Made by a program: the position numbers and the translations under genes. This document shows positions 46,903 through 55,660 of a stretch of 64,000 nt of DNA, in pieces (the stretch's first letter is position 1; each line of letters begins with the position of its first letter). Location of the stretch: NCBI RefSeq assembly GCF_024294805.1, contig NZ_JANCLU010000004.1, positions 1-64,000 on the forward strand, given 5' to 3'. This DNA comes from Alsobacter ponti. Lineage in GTDB: Bacteria > Pseudomonadota > Alphaproteobacteria > Rhizobiales > Beijerinckiaceae. The notes under the pieces are model-generated. The model saw only the letters and a program-made list of their open reading frames with translations. It ran no database searches and had not been told where the DNA came from.

Positions 46903-47961
46903 TCAGCCGCGCGGCGGGTCGGCGGCGGCGAGGCGCAGATAGGCCTTGGCCTGCGCCATCCACCGCTTCGGCTCGCGCCGGGGCGGCTCCAGATAGTGGC
47001 GCAGCGCCAGAGCCGCGCGCAAGACGGCGCGGAACGACCGGTAGTGGCGCAGGATGTCGGGCGTCGGGCGGTCGTCGAGCGCCCGCGTGGCGGCGTCGAG
47101 CAGGATCGGACCCACCCACGGCGCGCCCAGCCGCTCGCATTCGAGGCCGAGGAAGCCCAGCTCGTCGAACGGATCGACGAGGCGCAGCGGACGGCTGAAC
47201 TCCAGGCAGTCGATGGCCAGCGGCGCCCCGTCGAGCCAGACGTGCTCGGGCCGCAGGTCGCCGTGGCCCTCGACGGGCGGGCGCAAGGCGAGGCGACGGG
47301 CGAGCGGCCCGCCGTCGCGCGCGACATGCAGCAGCGACCCGCACAGACGCGTGACGCGCCGGCGCGACAGGCCAAAGCGCGGGTGCAGCAGGATGGCCCG
47401 CGCCGCGAGAATCTGCCGCCGCGCGGCGGCGACATGCTCGGCCGGCGCGGCGGCGACGAGCGTCTGGCGCGCGTAAAACCCGGCGAGGCGCTCGGCCGCC
47501 GCCTCGATGGAGCGGCGGTCGACGCGCCGCTCGGCCAGCGCCCGGTCGAGGAAGCCGTCGTCGAAGAGGCGGCGCATGCGCACGAGCCAGTCGACGGGCT
47601 CGCCGGGCCCACCGAGCGCGAGGCCGCCATCGGCGGCGCGCGCCAGCGGAACGACGCCGAGATAGACGGTCGCGGCGAGGCGGGCGTTGAGCCGCGTCTC
47701 CTCCTCGGCGTTGCGCCGGCGCGCCGCCAGCGTGGTGAAGTCCATCAGCGCGTCGCGGATCGGCTTCTTCAGCTTGTACGCCTCGGTCGGCGTCAGGAAT
47801 ACGAACGAGGTCCGCGTCTCGCGCACGGCGACCGGCGTGTCCGCCGGCAGGCCATACGTCTCCGGCCGCGACAGCAGGGCCACGCTCGCCGCGAGCGCGC
47901 CGTCCGCCTCGCTCCCGGAGGCTCCGCCGGTTTCCGCCACCCACGCGGCGCAGGACGCCAT
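46903..47961 (-). CDS. COG2187 phosphotransferase-like (APH-fold) protein
   Basis: A 352-residue protein of the aminoglycoside phosphotransferase-like COG2187 family. Visible are RTSFVFLTPTEAYKLKKP (ATP-binding lysine region), EEETRLNARLA, the catalytic-loop equivalent GHGDLRPEHVWL, and IDCLEFSRPLR (metal Asp). In many bacteria such domains are fused to a P-loop kinase; here the C-terminal kinase is absent. GGAGG precedes ATG 47961. It lies just upstream of the PRPP-synthetase-like gene. The substrate is unknown. Confidence 0.83.
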   Translation of the reverse strand: MASCAAWVAETGGASGSEADGALAASVALLSRPETYGLPADTPVAVRETRTSFVFLTPTEAYKLKKPIRDALMDFTTLAARRRNAEEETRLNARLAATVYLGVVPLARAADGGLALGGPGEPVDWLVRMRRLFDDGFLDRALAERRVDRRSIEAAAERLAGFYARQTLVAAAPAEHVAAARRQILAARAILLHPRFGLSRRRVTRLCGSLLHVARDGGPLARRLALRPPVEGHGDLRPEHVWLDGAPLAIDCLEFSRPLRLVDPFDELGFLGLECERLGAPWVGPILLDAATRALDDRPTPDILRHYRSFRAVLRAALALRHYLEPPRREPKRWMAQAKAYLRLAAADPPRG

Positions 47962-48075
47962 CTCCGCTCCTCCGATCGCGGCCCGAGCATCGGGGAAGCG
48001 GCGGCGCTTGGGAAGGGGCCTTGCCCGCCCGCCGCGTCCGGTGTCGTATGGCGGCCGACCGGGCGGAGAGCGGGG

Positions 48076-48702
48076 ATGAGCGTCGAGCATTGGCTGGCCT
48101 TCACGGCGGCAACCATGGTGCTACTGGTGATCCCGGGGCCGACCATCCTGCTGGTCGTGTCCTACGCGCTGGGCCAGGGCTGGCGCACGGCGTTCCCGAT
48201 GGCGGTGGGCGTGGCGCTGGGCGACTTCACGGCGATGACGCTGTCCATGCTGGGCGTGGGCGCGCTGCTGGCCGCCTCCGCCACCGTGTTCACCGTGCTG
48301 AAATGGATCGGCGCGGCCTATCTGGTCTGGCTCGGCGTCAAGCTGTGGCGGGCCGGCGGGGCGCTCGATGCCGAGCCGCGCACCGAACGCGTCTCGGCGG
48401 CGCGGATGACCGGCCATGCCTGGCTGGTGACGGCGCTGAACCCGAAGAGCATCACCTTCTTCGTGGCCTTCCTGCCGCAGTTCCTCGACGCCAGGGGCGA
48501 TTTCTGGACGCAGATGCTCATCTTCGAGGCGACGTTCCTGACGCTCGCCTTCGCCAACGCCTTCACCTACGCGCTGGTCGCCTCGCGCGCCCGCGCCGTG
48601 GTGCGCGACGCGCGCGCCATCCGGCTCGTCAACCGGGTCGGCGGCGGGCTGCTGATCGGGGCGGGGGTGGCGGCGGTGGCGGTCGGGCGCGGCCAGGGCT
48701 GA
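48076..48702 (+). CDS. LysE/RhtB family exporter
   Basis: A 208-residue inner-membrane protein with about six hydrophobic segments and the family start (VLLVIPGPTILLVVSYALGQG), GVALGDFTAMTL and ALNPKSITFFVAFLPQF. It exports amino acids or related small molecules by proton antiport. It is alone: divergent from the COG2187 gene and convergent with the ABC ATPase gene. The substrate cannot be determined. Confidence 0.92.
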   Translation: MSVEHWLAFTAATMVLLVIPGPTILLVVSYALGQGWRTAFPMAVGVALGDFTAMTLSMLGVGALLAASATVFTVLKWIGAAYLVWLGVKLWRAGGALDAEPRTERVSAARMTGHAWLVTALNPKSITFFVAFLPQFLDARGDFWTQMLIFEATFLTLAFANAFTYALVASRARAVVRDARAIRLVNRVGGGLLIGAGVAAVAVGRGQG

Positions 48703-48712
48703 GCGGCGCGGC

Positions 48713-50551
48713 TCACGCGGCCGGGCCGGGCTCTGGCGGCCAGGGGCGGTCGGGGTCCTCGGGCGGAACGGCGGCGAGCAGCGCCCGCGTATAGGGGTGG
48801 CGCGGCGCGGCGAACACGGTGTCCGTGTCGCCCGACTCGACCACCTCGCCGTGGCGCATCACCACCACGCGGTCGCACAGATAGCGCACGACGGCGAGGT
48901 CGTGCGAGATGAACACCAGCCCGATGCCGCGCTCCCGCCGCAGGTCGAGCAGCAGGTTGAGGATCTGCGCCTGCACCGACACGTCGAGGCCCGAGACAAT
49001 CTCGTCGGCGACGAGCAGGCGCGGCGTCACGCACAGCGCGCGGGCGATGTTGACGCGCTGCTTCTGGCCGCCGGAGAGCTGCGAGGGATAGCGGCCGAGC
49101 AAGTCCGGCGACAGGCCGGTCTCCTCCAGCAGCGCGCGGGCGCGCGCCACGCGCTCGGCCTCGCTCCACCGCCCGTCGCCGGCCTCCATCGCCTGGGTGA
49201 TGAGCCGGGACACCGGGCGGCGTGGGTTCAGCGCCGATTGCGGGTCCTGGAACACCATCTGCAGCGCGCCGAGCCGCACGCGCCGCGCCGCCGGATCGTT
49301 GACGGTGACGTCCTTGCCGTCGACCGCGATGCGCCCGCCGGTCGCCGCCTCCAGCCCCATGACGAGCTTGGCGAGCGTGCTCTTTCCGGAGCCGGATTCG
49401 CCGACGACGCCGACGAACTCGCCGGCGCGCACGGTGAGGTCGAGCGGCTTCACGGCGTCGACGCCGGGGCGGCGGCGGCCGAGCCAGTCGCGCTCGCCCG
49501 GGTAGTGCTTCGACACGGTCTCCAGCGCCAGCACCGTCTCGCCCGGCGGGGGCGCGGGCGGGCGCGGCGGCGCGGCGTCGACGATGGCGGCCGCCCCCGT
49601 CAGGCAGGCCTCGGTGCAGCGCACCGCCCGGCCCGGGGCGATGTCGCGCAAAGGCGGCGTCGCGGCGGCGCAGGCGGGGTCCTTCACGGGGCAGCGCGGC
49701 GCGAAGCGGCAGCCCGGCAGCGAGGCGAACGCGGCCAGCCCGGGCATGGTGTCTGGCAGGGTGACGAGCCGGCGCGCCGCGCCGTCGAGCGGCGGGTTGG
49801 CGGCCAGCAGGGCGCGCGTGTAGGGATGGCGCGGCGCGGCGCACACCTCGCGCGCGGGCCCGCGCTCCACCACCTCGCCGGCGTAGAGCACGAGAATGTC
49901 GTCGCACACATGCGAGGCGAGGCGCAGGTCGTGGGTGATGAACAGCAGCGTCGTGCCGTGGTCGCGCTGCAGGGCGCGGACGATCTGCACGATGTGGGCC
50001 TGCGTGCTCACGTCGAGCGCCGTGGTCGGCTCGTCGGCGACGATCAGCGCCGGCCCGCTGGCGAAGGCCATGGCGATCAGCACGCGCTGGCACATGCCGC
50101 CGGAGAGCTGGAACGGGTAGCGCTCCAGCAGCGATGCCGGGTCGCGCAGCCGCAGCTCGGCGAGCGCGGCGATGGCGCGCTCGCGGCGTCCGGCGCGCGG
50201 CGCGCCGAGCCGGGCGAGGTGCTCGTCGAACTGCCGCCCCACCGTCATCACCGGGTTCAGCGCCGTCAGCGGCTCCTGCGGGATGAAGGCGATCTTGTCG
50301 CCGAGCAGCTGCCGGCGCGGCTCGTCGGCGATGGTCACGAGGTCCTGGCCGAGGAAGGACAATGCGCCGCCGGTGACGGCGAAGCCCTCCGGCAGGTTGC
50401 GGGCGATGACGCGGCCGAGCATCGACTTGCCCGCGCCGGACTCGCCGACGAGGCCGAGCACGCGGCCGCGCCGCAACGTGAACGAGACGTCGCGCAGCAC
50501 CTTGGCGGCGCCGAACGACACTTCGAGCCCGCGCGCCTCGAGCACGTCCAT
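48713..50551 (-). CDS. Peptide-type ABC transporter, fused dual ATP-binding protein
   Basis: A 612-residue protein joining DppD- and DppF-like ATPases. Domain 1: Walker A GESGAGKSM, LSGGMCQRV, Walker B LIVADEPTTALDV. Domain 2: GESGSGKST, LSGGQKQRV, LLVADEIVSGLDV (Pro to Ile in the usual DEPVSALD). Between them is the oligopeptide/dipeptide extension with cysteines (CRFAPRCPVKDPAC) that can bind an Fe-S cluster. It powers import through the two permeases encoded upstream. The start overlaps the permease stop by one base (TGATG). Last gene of the 15-kb cluster. Confidence 0.93.
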   Translation of the reverse strand: MDVLEARGLEVSFGAAKVLRDVSFTLRRGRVLGLVGESGAGKSMLGRVIARNLPEGFAVTGGALSFLGQDLVTIADEPRRQLLGDKIAFIPQEPLTALNPVMTVGRQFDEHLARLGAPRAGRRERAIAALAELRLRDPASLLERYPFQLSGGMCQRVLIAMAFASGPALIVADEPTTALDVSTQAHIVQIVRALQRDHGTTLLFITHDLRLASHVCDDILVLYAGEVVERGPAREVCAAPRHPYTRALLAANPPLDGAARRLVTLPDTMPGLAAFASLPGCRFAPRCPVKDPACAAATPPLRDIAPGRAVRCTEACLTGAAAIVDAAPPRPPAPPPGETVLALETVSKHYPGERDWLGRRRPGVDAVKPLDLTVRAGEFVGVVGESGSGKSTLAKLVMGLEAATGGRIAVDGKDVTVNDPAARRVRLGALQMVFQDPQSALNPRRPVSRLITQAMEAGDGRWSEAERVARARALLEETGLSPDLLGRYPSQLSGGQKQRVNIARALCVTPRLLVADEIVSGLDVSVQAQILNLLLDLRRERGIGLVFISHDLAVVRYLCDRVVVMRHGEVVESGDTDTVFAAPRHPYTRALLAAVPPEDPDRPWPPEPGPAA

Positions 50552-51426
50552 CACGCCTCCCCCCGCGAGGTGACGAGGCGCGGGTCCAGCGCGCGGCGCA
50601 GGCCGTCGCCCGTCAGGTTGAAGGCGAGCACGGTGACGAAGATGGCGAGCACCGGCGCGACGACGCCCCACGGGGCCTGGTTCATGGTCTGGCGCGCGTC
50701 GGCGATCATCACGCCCCACGCCGCGACGTTGGGCTCCACCGAGAGGCCGACGAAGGACATGATCGCCTCGACGATGACGGCGATGCCCATCTCCAGGCTG
50801 AACAGCGTGATCAGCAGCGGCAGCACGGCCGGCAGCACCTCGCGCAGGATCGTCTGCGCGTGGGTGAAGCCGGCGAGGCGTGCGGCGGCGACATAGTCCC
50901 TTCGCCGCACCACGATGACCTCGGAGCGCAGCACGCGGCAGAAGCGCGTCCAGTCGATCAGCACGATGGCGAGCACCACCTTGTTGACGCCCGCGCCGAG
51001 CCCGACCAGCAGGATCAGCGCCAGGATGACCGGCGGGAACGCCATCCAGATGTCGACGAGGCGGCTGACGAGCCAGTCGACCCAGCCGCCGAAATAGCCG
51101 GCCACCAGCGCCAGCGCCGCGCCCAGCAGCGCCGCGCCGGTCGCGGCCAGCGCCGCCACGTACAGCGCCACGCGCGCGCCGTAGAACAGGCGCGACAGCA
51201 CGCAGCGGCCGAGCGAGTCGGTGCCGAGCGGGTAGTCGGCGACGCCGCCCGCCGCCCAGGCCGGCGGCAGCAGCGTGTTGAGCAGGTCCTGCTCCTGCGG
51301 GTCGTGCGGGGCCAGGAACGGGGCCAGGATCGCCACGGCGACGGCGGCGGCGATGAGCGCCAGGCCGATGACGACGCGCGGGCTGGCGAGGCAGCGGCGC
51401 AGCGCCGCGCGGGTGCGCGGCGTCAT
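50551..51426 (-). CDS. Peptide-type ABC transporter permease (DppC-like)
   Basis: A 291-residue permease with an N-terminal anchor, an OppC_N segment (PHDPQEQDL, YPLGTDSLGRCVLSRL) and about five further membrane helices with the EAA-like loop DYVAAARLAGFTHAQTILREVL. It overlaps the DppB-like gene by four bases (ATGA). With it, it forms the inner-membrane channel. Confidence 0.93.
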   Translation of the reverse strand: MTPRTRAALRRCLASPRVVIGLALIAAAVAVAILAPFLAPHDPQEQDLLNTLLPPAWAAGGVADYPLGTDSLGRCVLSRLFYGARVALYVAALAATGAALLGAALALVAGYFGGWVDWLVSRLVDIWMAFPPVILALILLVGLGAGVNKVVLAIVLIDWTRFCRVLRSEVIVVRRRDYVAAARLAGFTHAQTILREVLPAVLPLLITLFSLEMGIAVIVEAIMSFVGLSVEPNVAAWGVMIADARQTMNQAPWGVVAPVLAIFVTVLAFNLTGDGLRRALDPRLVTSRGEA

Positions 51427-52445
51427 GCCGGCGTCCTCAGCCGCGGGTTCACCGCGAGATAGAGCACGTCGACCGCCGCGTTGATGCCGAGCACCAGCAC
51501 GCAATAGACGAGGCCGACGGCCTGGATGACCGGCAGGTCGTGGTTGCGCACCGCGTCGACCATCAAATTGCCGAGGCCGGGATAGGCGAAGATCATCTCC
51601 ACCAGCACCGTGCCGCCGAACATGAAGCCCGCCTGCACGCCGATCAGGCTGATGGTGGGCAGGGCGGCGTTGCGCAGCGCGTGGCGCACCACGACGGTGC
51701 GCTCCGGGATGCCGCGAAGCCGCGCCTGCGTGACGTAGTCCTCCTGGATCACGTCGAGCAGCGAGGAGCGCAGCACGCGCATCACCAGCGGCGCGACGCC
51801 GATGGCCAGCGCCACCGCCGGCAGCGCCAGATGCGCGAGCGCGCTGGCGAACACGTCGAGGCGCAGCCGCGCCAGGCTGTCGAGCAGCAGGAAGCCGGTG
51901 AGCGGGGCGGGCAGCGCGATGTCCGGGCTCAGCCGCCCGATGAACGGCATCACCGGCCAGGCGACGCCGAACAGCAGGATCAGAAGGATCGCCCACAGGA
52001 ACTCGGGGATCGCCATCAGTCCCGCCGCGCCGAGGTCGAGCGCCTGCTCGCCGGCGCGCCCTCGCCAGGCGAACATGGCGAGGCCGCCGGCGACGCCCAG
52101 CGCGACGCCGAGCGCCAGCCCGACGGCGACCAGCTCCAGCGTGGCGGGGAGCGCGGTGGCGATCAACTCGGCGACGCTCCGGCGGAAATAGATCGACACG
52201 CCGAGATCGCCCGTCGCCAGCTTGCCGAGCCAGATCACGTATTGAACGGGCAGCGGGCGGTCGAGGCCGAAGGCCTGGCGCAGCTTCTCCATGTCCGCCG
52301 CGCTGGCGCCCGGCGGCAGCGACATGGCGACGGGATCGGCGGGCAGCAGCCGCAGGATCACGAACACCAGCGCCGACACGCAGAGCAGGATGGGGATGGC
52401 GAGCAGCGTGCGCCGAAACAGCAGAAGCAGGGCGATTCGGCTCAT
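51423..52445 (-). CDS. Peptide-type ABC transporter permease (DppB-like)
   Basis: A 340-residue permease: N-terminal helix (RRTLLAIPILLCVSALVFVI), the OppB signature LPADPVAMSLPPGA and QAFGLDRPLPVQYVIWL, and the EAA loop YVTQARLRGIPERTVVVRHAL. It starts 71 bases after the binding-protein stop, downstream of a strong hairpin. Forms the channel with the DppC-like protein. Confidence 0.93.
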   Translation of the reverse strand: MSRIALLLLFRRTLLAIPILLCVSALVFVILRLLPADPVAMSLPPGASAADMEKLRQAFGLDRPLPVQYVIWLGKLATGDLGVSIYFRRSVAELIATALPATLELVAVGLALGVALGVAGGLAMFAWRGRAGEQALDLGAAGLMAIPEFLWAILLILLFGVAWPVMPFIGRLSPDIALPAPLTGFLLLDSLARLRLDVFASALAHLALPAVALAIGVAPLVMRVLRSSLLDVIQEDYVTQARLRGIPERTVVVRHALRNAALPTISLIGVQAGFMFGGTVLVEMIFAYPGLGNLMVDAVRNHDLPVIQAVGLVYCVLVLGINAAVDVLYLAVNPRLRTPA

Positions 52446-52481
52446 CGGCCGGGGGCGTCCGGAAGGCTTGGGGTCGGAGAA

Positions 52482-52508
52482 CGGCGCCGGGCGCGGGGCC
52501 CGGCGCCG
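52482..52508 (-). terminator. Intercistronic hairpin after the peptide-type binding protein gene
   Basis: CGGCGCCGGGC (52482-52492) and GCCCGGCGCCG (52498-52508) form a perfect 11-bp stem with a 5-base loop, eight bases after the binding-protein stop. No U-run. As at 9078-9107, it probably raises binding protein over permease levels. Confidence 0.6.
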
Positions 52509-52516
52509 CGGCGGGG

Positions 52517-54076
52517 TCAGGCCTTGAAGGAGAAGGTCTGCGGCAGCACGAGGCCGTTGTCGTACTTGACGATGGCGACGTTGGCCTGGCTCACCACCGT
52601 CTTGACCGTCTGGTAGAGCGGGATCGTGTAGCCCTTCTCGGCGGCGAAGCGGTGCGCGGCGCGATATCCCTCGAGGCGCTTCTTCTCGTCGGTCTCGACC
52701 AGCAGCGGCTGGAACTTCTGGCCGAGGTCGTCGGACTTCATGGCCGAGAAGATCGACTTCGGGTCGAGCAGGTAGCCGCCATACATCTCCGGATCGCCGG
52801 CGGCGTTGCCCCACGAGAACAAAGTCGCCTCCGGCAGCGTGTTGGCGCGCAGCCGCTCCTGGTAGGTCGACAGCTCGATGGTCTCCAGCTCGGCGGCGAT
52901 GCCGACCTTCTTCCACATCTGCACGATGGCGCGGGCGACGTCGAAGTCACCCGGGAACGCGCCGTTCGGCGACGAGAACTTGATGGCGATCGGGTTCTGC
53001 GGGCCGTGGCCGACCTCCTTCAGCAGCGCCATCGCCTTGTCCTCGGAGAAGGCGAAGGAATAGTCCTCCGGGTAGCCCGGCGTGTTGTGCGCCGCCGGCA
53101 CCGAGATCGGCTTGGCCGCGCCGTTGAAGAACGCCTTCGACAGCGCCTCCTTGTTGATGGCGTGGTGCGCGGCGAGCCTCACGCGCTCGTCGGCGAAGCC
53201 GCCGTTCTTGGTGATCTGCAGCAGCGTGATGTCGGAGATCGGCTCGATCATCGACGTCAGGCCGGGCACGGTGGCGAGGCGCGCCGCCTCGCGGATCGGC
53301 ACGTCGACCGACACGTCGACGCGCTTCGACTCGATGGCGGCGGTGCGCGCCGTGGGGTCGCGCACCAGCTCCACCGTCACGCGCGGAATGGCGGGCTTGC
53401 CGCCCCAGTAGGCGTCGTTCGCCTCCAGCACGATGCGGGCGCCCTGCTGGTACTCGACCAGCTTGTAGGGGCCGCTGCCGATCGGCTTCTTCTCGAACTC
53501 GGCGACGCCGACCTTCTCCAGATAGGCCTTCGGCACGACGTAGCTGGTGAGGAAGTACAGCCACGCCACGGCGGAGGGCATCGGCTCGCTGAAATGCATC
53601 ACCACGCGGGTGGGCGAGACGATCTCGATGTCCTTGACGCGCCGCCAGATGAAGGCGGTGTCGAGCTTGCGGCCGCCCTCGGGCGTGGGCAGGCGCGGGC
53701 GGTCGAAGAACGAGTACTTGAAGTCCTCCGCCGTCATCTTCGAGCCGTCGTGGAAGGTCACGTCGGAGCGCAGGTCGAGCCCGAGCGCCAGGCCCTTGTC
53801 GTCGACATAGCCCCACTTGGTGGCGAGCGCCGGCTTCGGCGTGATGTCCGGGTTCTGGGTGATCGGTTGGTCGAACACCATTTTGTAGAGGGACTGCACG
53901 GCCGCCAGCGAGCGGGCGTTCGGGTCCCATGTCGGCACGTCGGCCGGGAAGGCCATGGTGAGCTGGCCCTTGGCGGCGGCCTGGGCCAGCGCGTCGGCGG
54001 ACACGCCGAGCGCGGCGAGCGCGCCGGCCCCCGCGCCGAGTTTCATGAGCGACCTGCGGTCGATCCCCTGTCTCAT
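52517..54076 (-). CDS. Peptide-type ABC transporter substrate-binding protein
   Basis: A 519-residue SBP_bac_5 (DppA/OppA cluster C) protein. The N-terminus carries a twin-arginine-like signal (DRRSLMKLGAGAGALAALG, cleavage near ALAQ). Core motifs: ATKWGYVDDKGLALGLDLR, VTFHDGSKMTAEDFKYSF and the C-terminal EKGYTIPLYQTVKTVV. Such proteins bind peptides but also opines, nickel complexes or aromatic and heterocyclic compounds, so the ligand may be the substrate of the enzymes encoded upstream. It starts 36 bases after the IorB-like stop. Confidence 0.92.
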   Translation of the reverse strand: MRQGIDRRSLMKLGAGAGALAALGVSADALAQAAAKGQLTMAFPADVPTWDPNARSLAAVQSLYKMVFDQPITQNPDITPKPALATKWGYVDDKGLALGLDLRSDVTFHDGSKMTAEDFKYSFFDRPRLPTPEGGRKLDTAFIWRRVKDIEIVSPTRVVMHFSEPMPSAVAWLYFLTSYVVPKAYLEKVGVAEFEKKPIGSGPYKLVEYQQGARIVLEANDAYWGGKPAIPRVTVELVRDPTARTAAIESKRVDVSVDVPIREAARLATVPGLTSMIEPISDITLLQITKNGGFADERVRLAAHHAINKEALSKAFFNGAAKPISVPAAHNTPGYPEDYSFAFSEDKAMALLKEVGHGPQNPIAIKFSSPNGAFPGDFDVARAIVQMWKKVGIAAELETIELSTYQERLRANTLPEATLFSWGNAAGDPEMYGGYLLDPKSIFSAMKSDDLGQKFQPLLVETDEKKRLEGYRAAHRFAAEKGYTIPLYQTVKTVVSQANVAIVKYDNGLVLPQTFSFKA

Positions 54077-54112
54077 CGGTTCCCCTCCGTTGTGTGTTGT
54101 CCCGGCGTCGGC

Positions 54113-55660
54113 TCAGGCGAGCCCGAGCCGCGCCGTCGCTTCCTCGAGCTTCGCCCCCGTCTCGTCCGCCAGCGCCGCCGCCCGCAGCTGCGCCAGCGCG
54201 GCGGCCGGCGTCGCCAGCGCGGCGACGCGCGGCAGCAGGCCGACGATGCGCGCGTAGCTGGCGCGGCCGCGCTCGTGCGTGTCGCCGTAGCCCTTCACGA
54301 GGTTGCGGCACTCCACCAGCTCCAGCGCCAGCGCGTAGTCGGTGGCGGCGGTGGCGCGGACCTGGGCCAGCCAGCCCTCCAGGTGATCCTGCTCCGCCGT
54401 GTAGCGCAGCGACTTGCGCCGCCACGGCTTCAGGCTCGCCACGGCGTAGAGCTGCAGGAAGCCGCGCACCGAGGTGGTCTTGACCGTGCGACCCTCGCTG
54501 GTGAGGCGCTCGATGAGGTTGCGCAGCGCGCCGGGGCGCAGCATCGCCTTGCCGAGCCAGGCGGGCACCGTCTCGGCGATCTCCTGCAGGCGCGGATGCA
54601 GATATTCCTCGATCTCCAGGATCTGCCCCGGCTTCAGCCGCACCTCCTTCGCCACGCGCTCGAACCGCGAGGCGCGGGTCTTCAGCTCGGCGACGCGGAT
54701 GGTGTCCTCGTAGGCCATGCCGAGGGCGAGGTGGCGCGCCGTCTCGGAGGTCAGGCGGAACGAGCCGTCGCCGTGCGCGCGGTCCGCCTCCGCCACCGCC
54801 TTCAGGCGATGCAGATAGAGCCGCGCGTAGGCGATGTCCTGGTAGTCGGCCAGCCGCTCGATGCCGGCCTTGGCGATCTCCATCGCCTCGGCGGGGAGCG
54901 CGTCGGCGGCCTCGCGCTCCAGCGCGGCGGCGTCGTCGGGCGGCGGCCGATGGGCGAGGATCTCCGCCTTGCGCGAGCGCGGGTCGGGCAGGGGCGTGTC
55001 GGGCGCGCGCCCGGCGGCGACCTCGTACGCCTCGGCGAAGGCGCGCTTCGAGGCGGCGACGCCGACCCCGGCGCGCGCGATGGTCGCCTCGAAATCCTCG
55101 CGGGCGAAGGGCAGCACGCCGGCGCTCGCCAGCGCCCCGAACATAGCGGCGCTGATGACGCTGCCGGACCGCTCCGCGATGGCCGCCATGTCGCAGGCGA
55201 TGAAGCGCTTCGCCGCCGTGCGGCAGGCGTCGCGCAGCACCGGGTCCTCGACGCGCCCGTCGGCCAGCGCGATCTTCTCCGTCATGGCGTAGACGCGGTT
55301 GGTCGAGGCGATCAGCGTCGTGCGGTCGGGCGTCACGAGGCCGCGCTGCACGGCGCGGCCGGCTTCCATCAGCTCGGAGGCGATGACGATGTCGACGTCG
55401 CCCGGCGCGGGCATCAGCGCCAGCACCGGCAGCCGGCCGGCGGCCTCGGCGGCGGCGCGCGGGAACAGCTCGAGATAGTAGATCGTCGCGCCGGTGCGCT
55501 GGGCGACGCCGGGCACCGAGGTCGACTGCGCGATGTAGCCGCCGTGCTCGGCCAGCGACACGATCCAGTCGGCCAGCACGCCGCCGCCCTCGCCGCCCAT
55601 GGCGAGCACGGCGATGCGGATGGCGCGCGCCTGCGCGTGAGGGTTCACCGGAGCGTTCAC
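54113..55660 (-). CDS. Indolepyruvate oxidoreductase subunit beta family protein (IorB-like)
   Basis: A 515-residue protein. The first ~200 residues are the IorB gamma-type domain (AVLAMGGEGGGVLADWI, TSVPGVAQRTGATIYYLE); the remaining ~300 helical residues match the extra domain seen in proteobacterial IorB-like proteins (DUF6537 type) and are absent from archaeal IorB. The start is a GTG in a 4-base GTGA overlap with the IorA-like stop, typical of translational coupling. With IorA it oxidises a 2-oxo acid to acyl-CoA and reduces ferredoxin. Confidence 0.88.
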   Translation of the reverse strand: MNAPVNPHAQARAIRIAVLAMGGEGGGVLADWIVSLAEHGGYIAQSTSVPGVAQRTGATIYYLELFPRAAAEAAGRLPVLALMPAPGDVDIVIASELMEAGRAVQRGLVTPDRTTLIASTNRVYAMTEKIALADGRVEDPVLRDACRTAAKRFIACDMAAIAERSGSVISAAMFGALASAGVLPFAREDFEATIARAGVGVAASKRAFAEAYEVAAGRAPDTPLPDPRSRKAEILAHRPPPDDAAALEREAADALPAEAMEIAKAGIERLADYQDIAYARLYLHRLKAVAEADRAHGDGSFRLTSETARHLALGMAYEDTIRVAELKTRASRFERVAKEVRLKPGQILEIEEYLHPRLQEIAETVPAWLGKAMLRPGALRNLIERLTSEGRTVKTTSVRGFLQLYAVASLKPWRRKSLRYTAEQDHLEGWLAQVRATAATDYALALELVECRNLVKGYGDTHERGRASYARIVGLLPRVAALATPAAALAQLRAAALADETGAKLEEATARLGLA

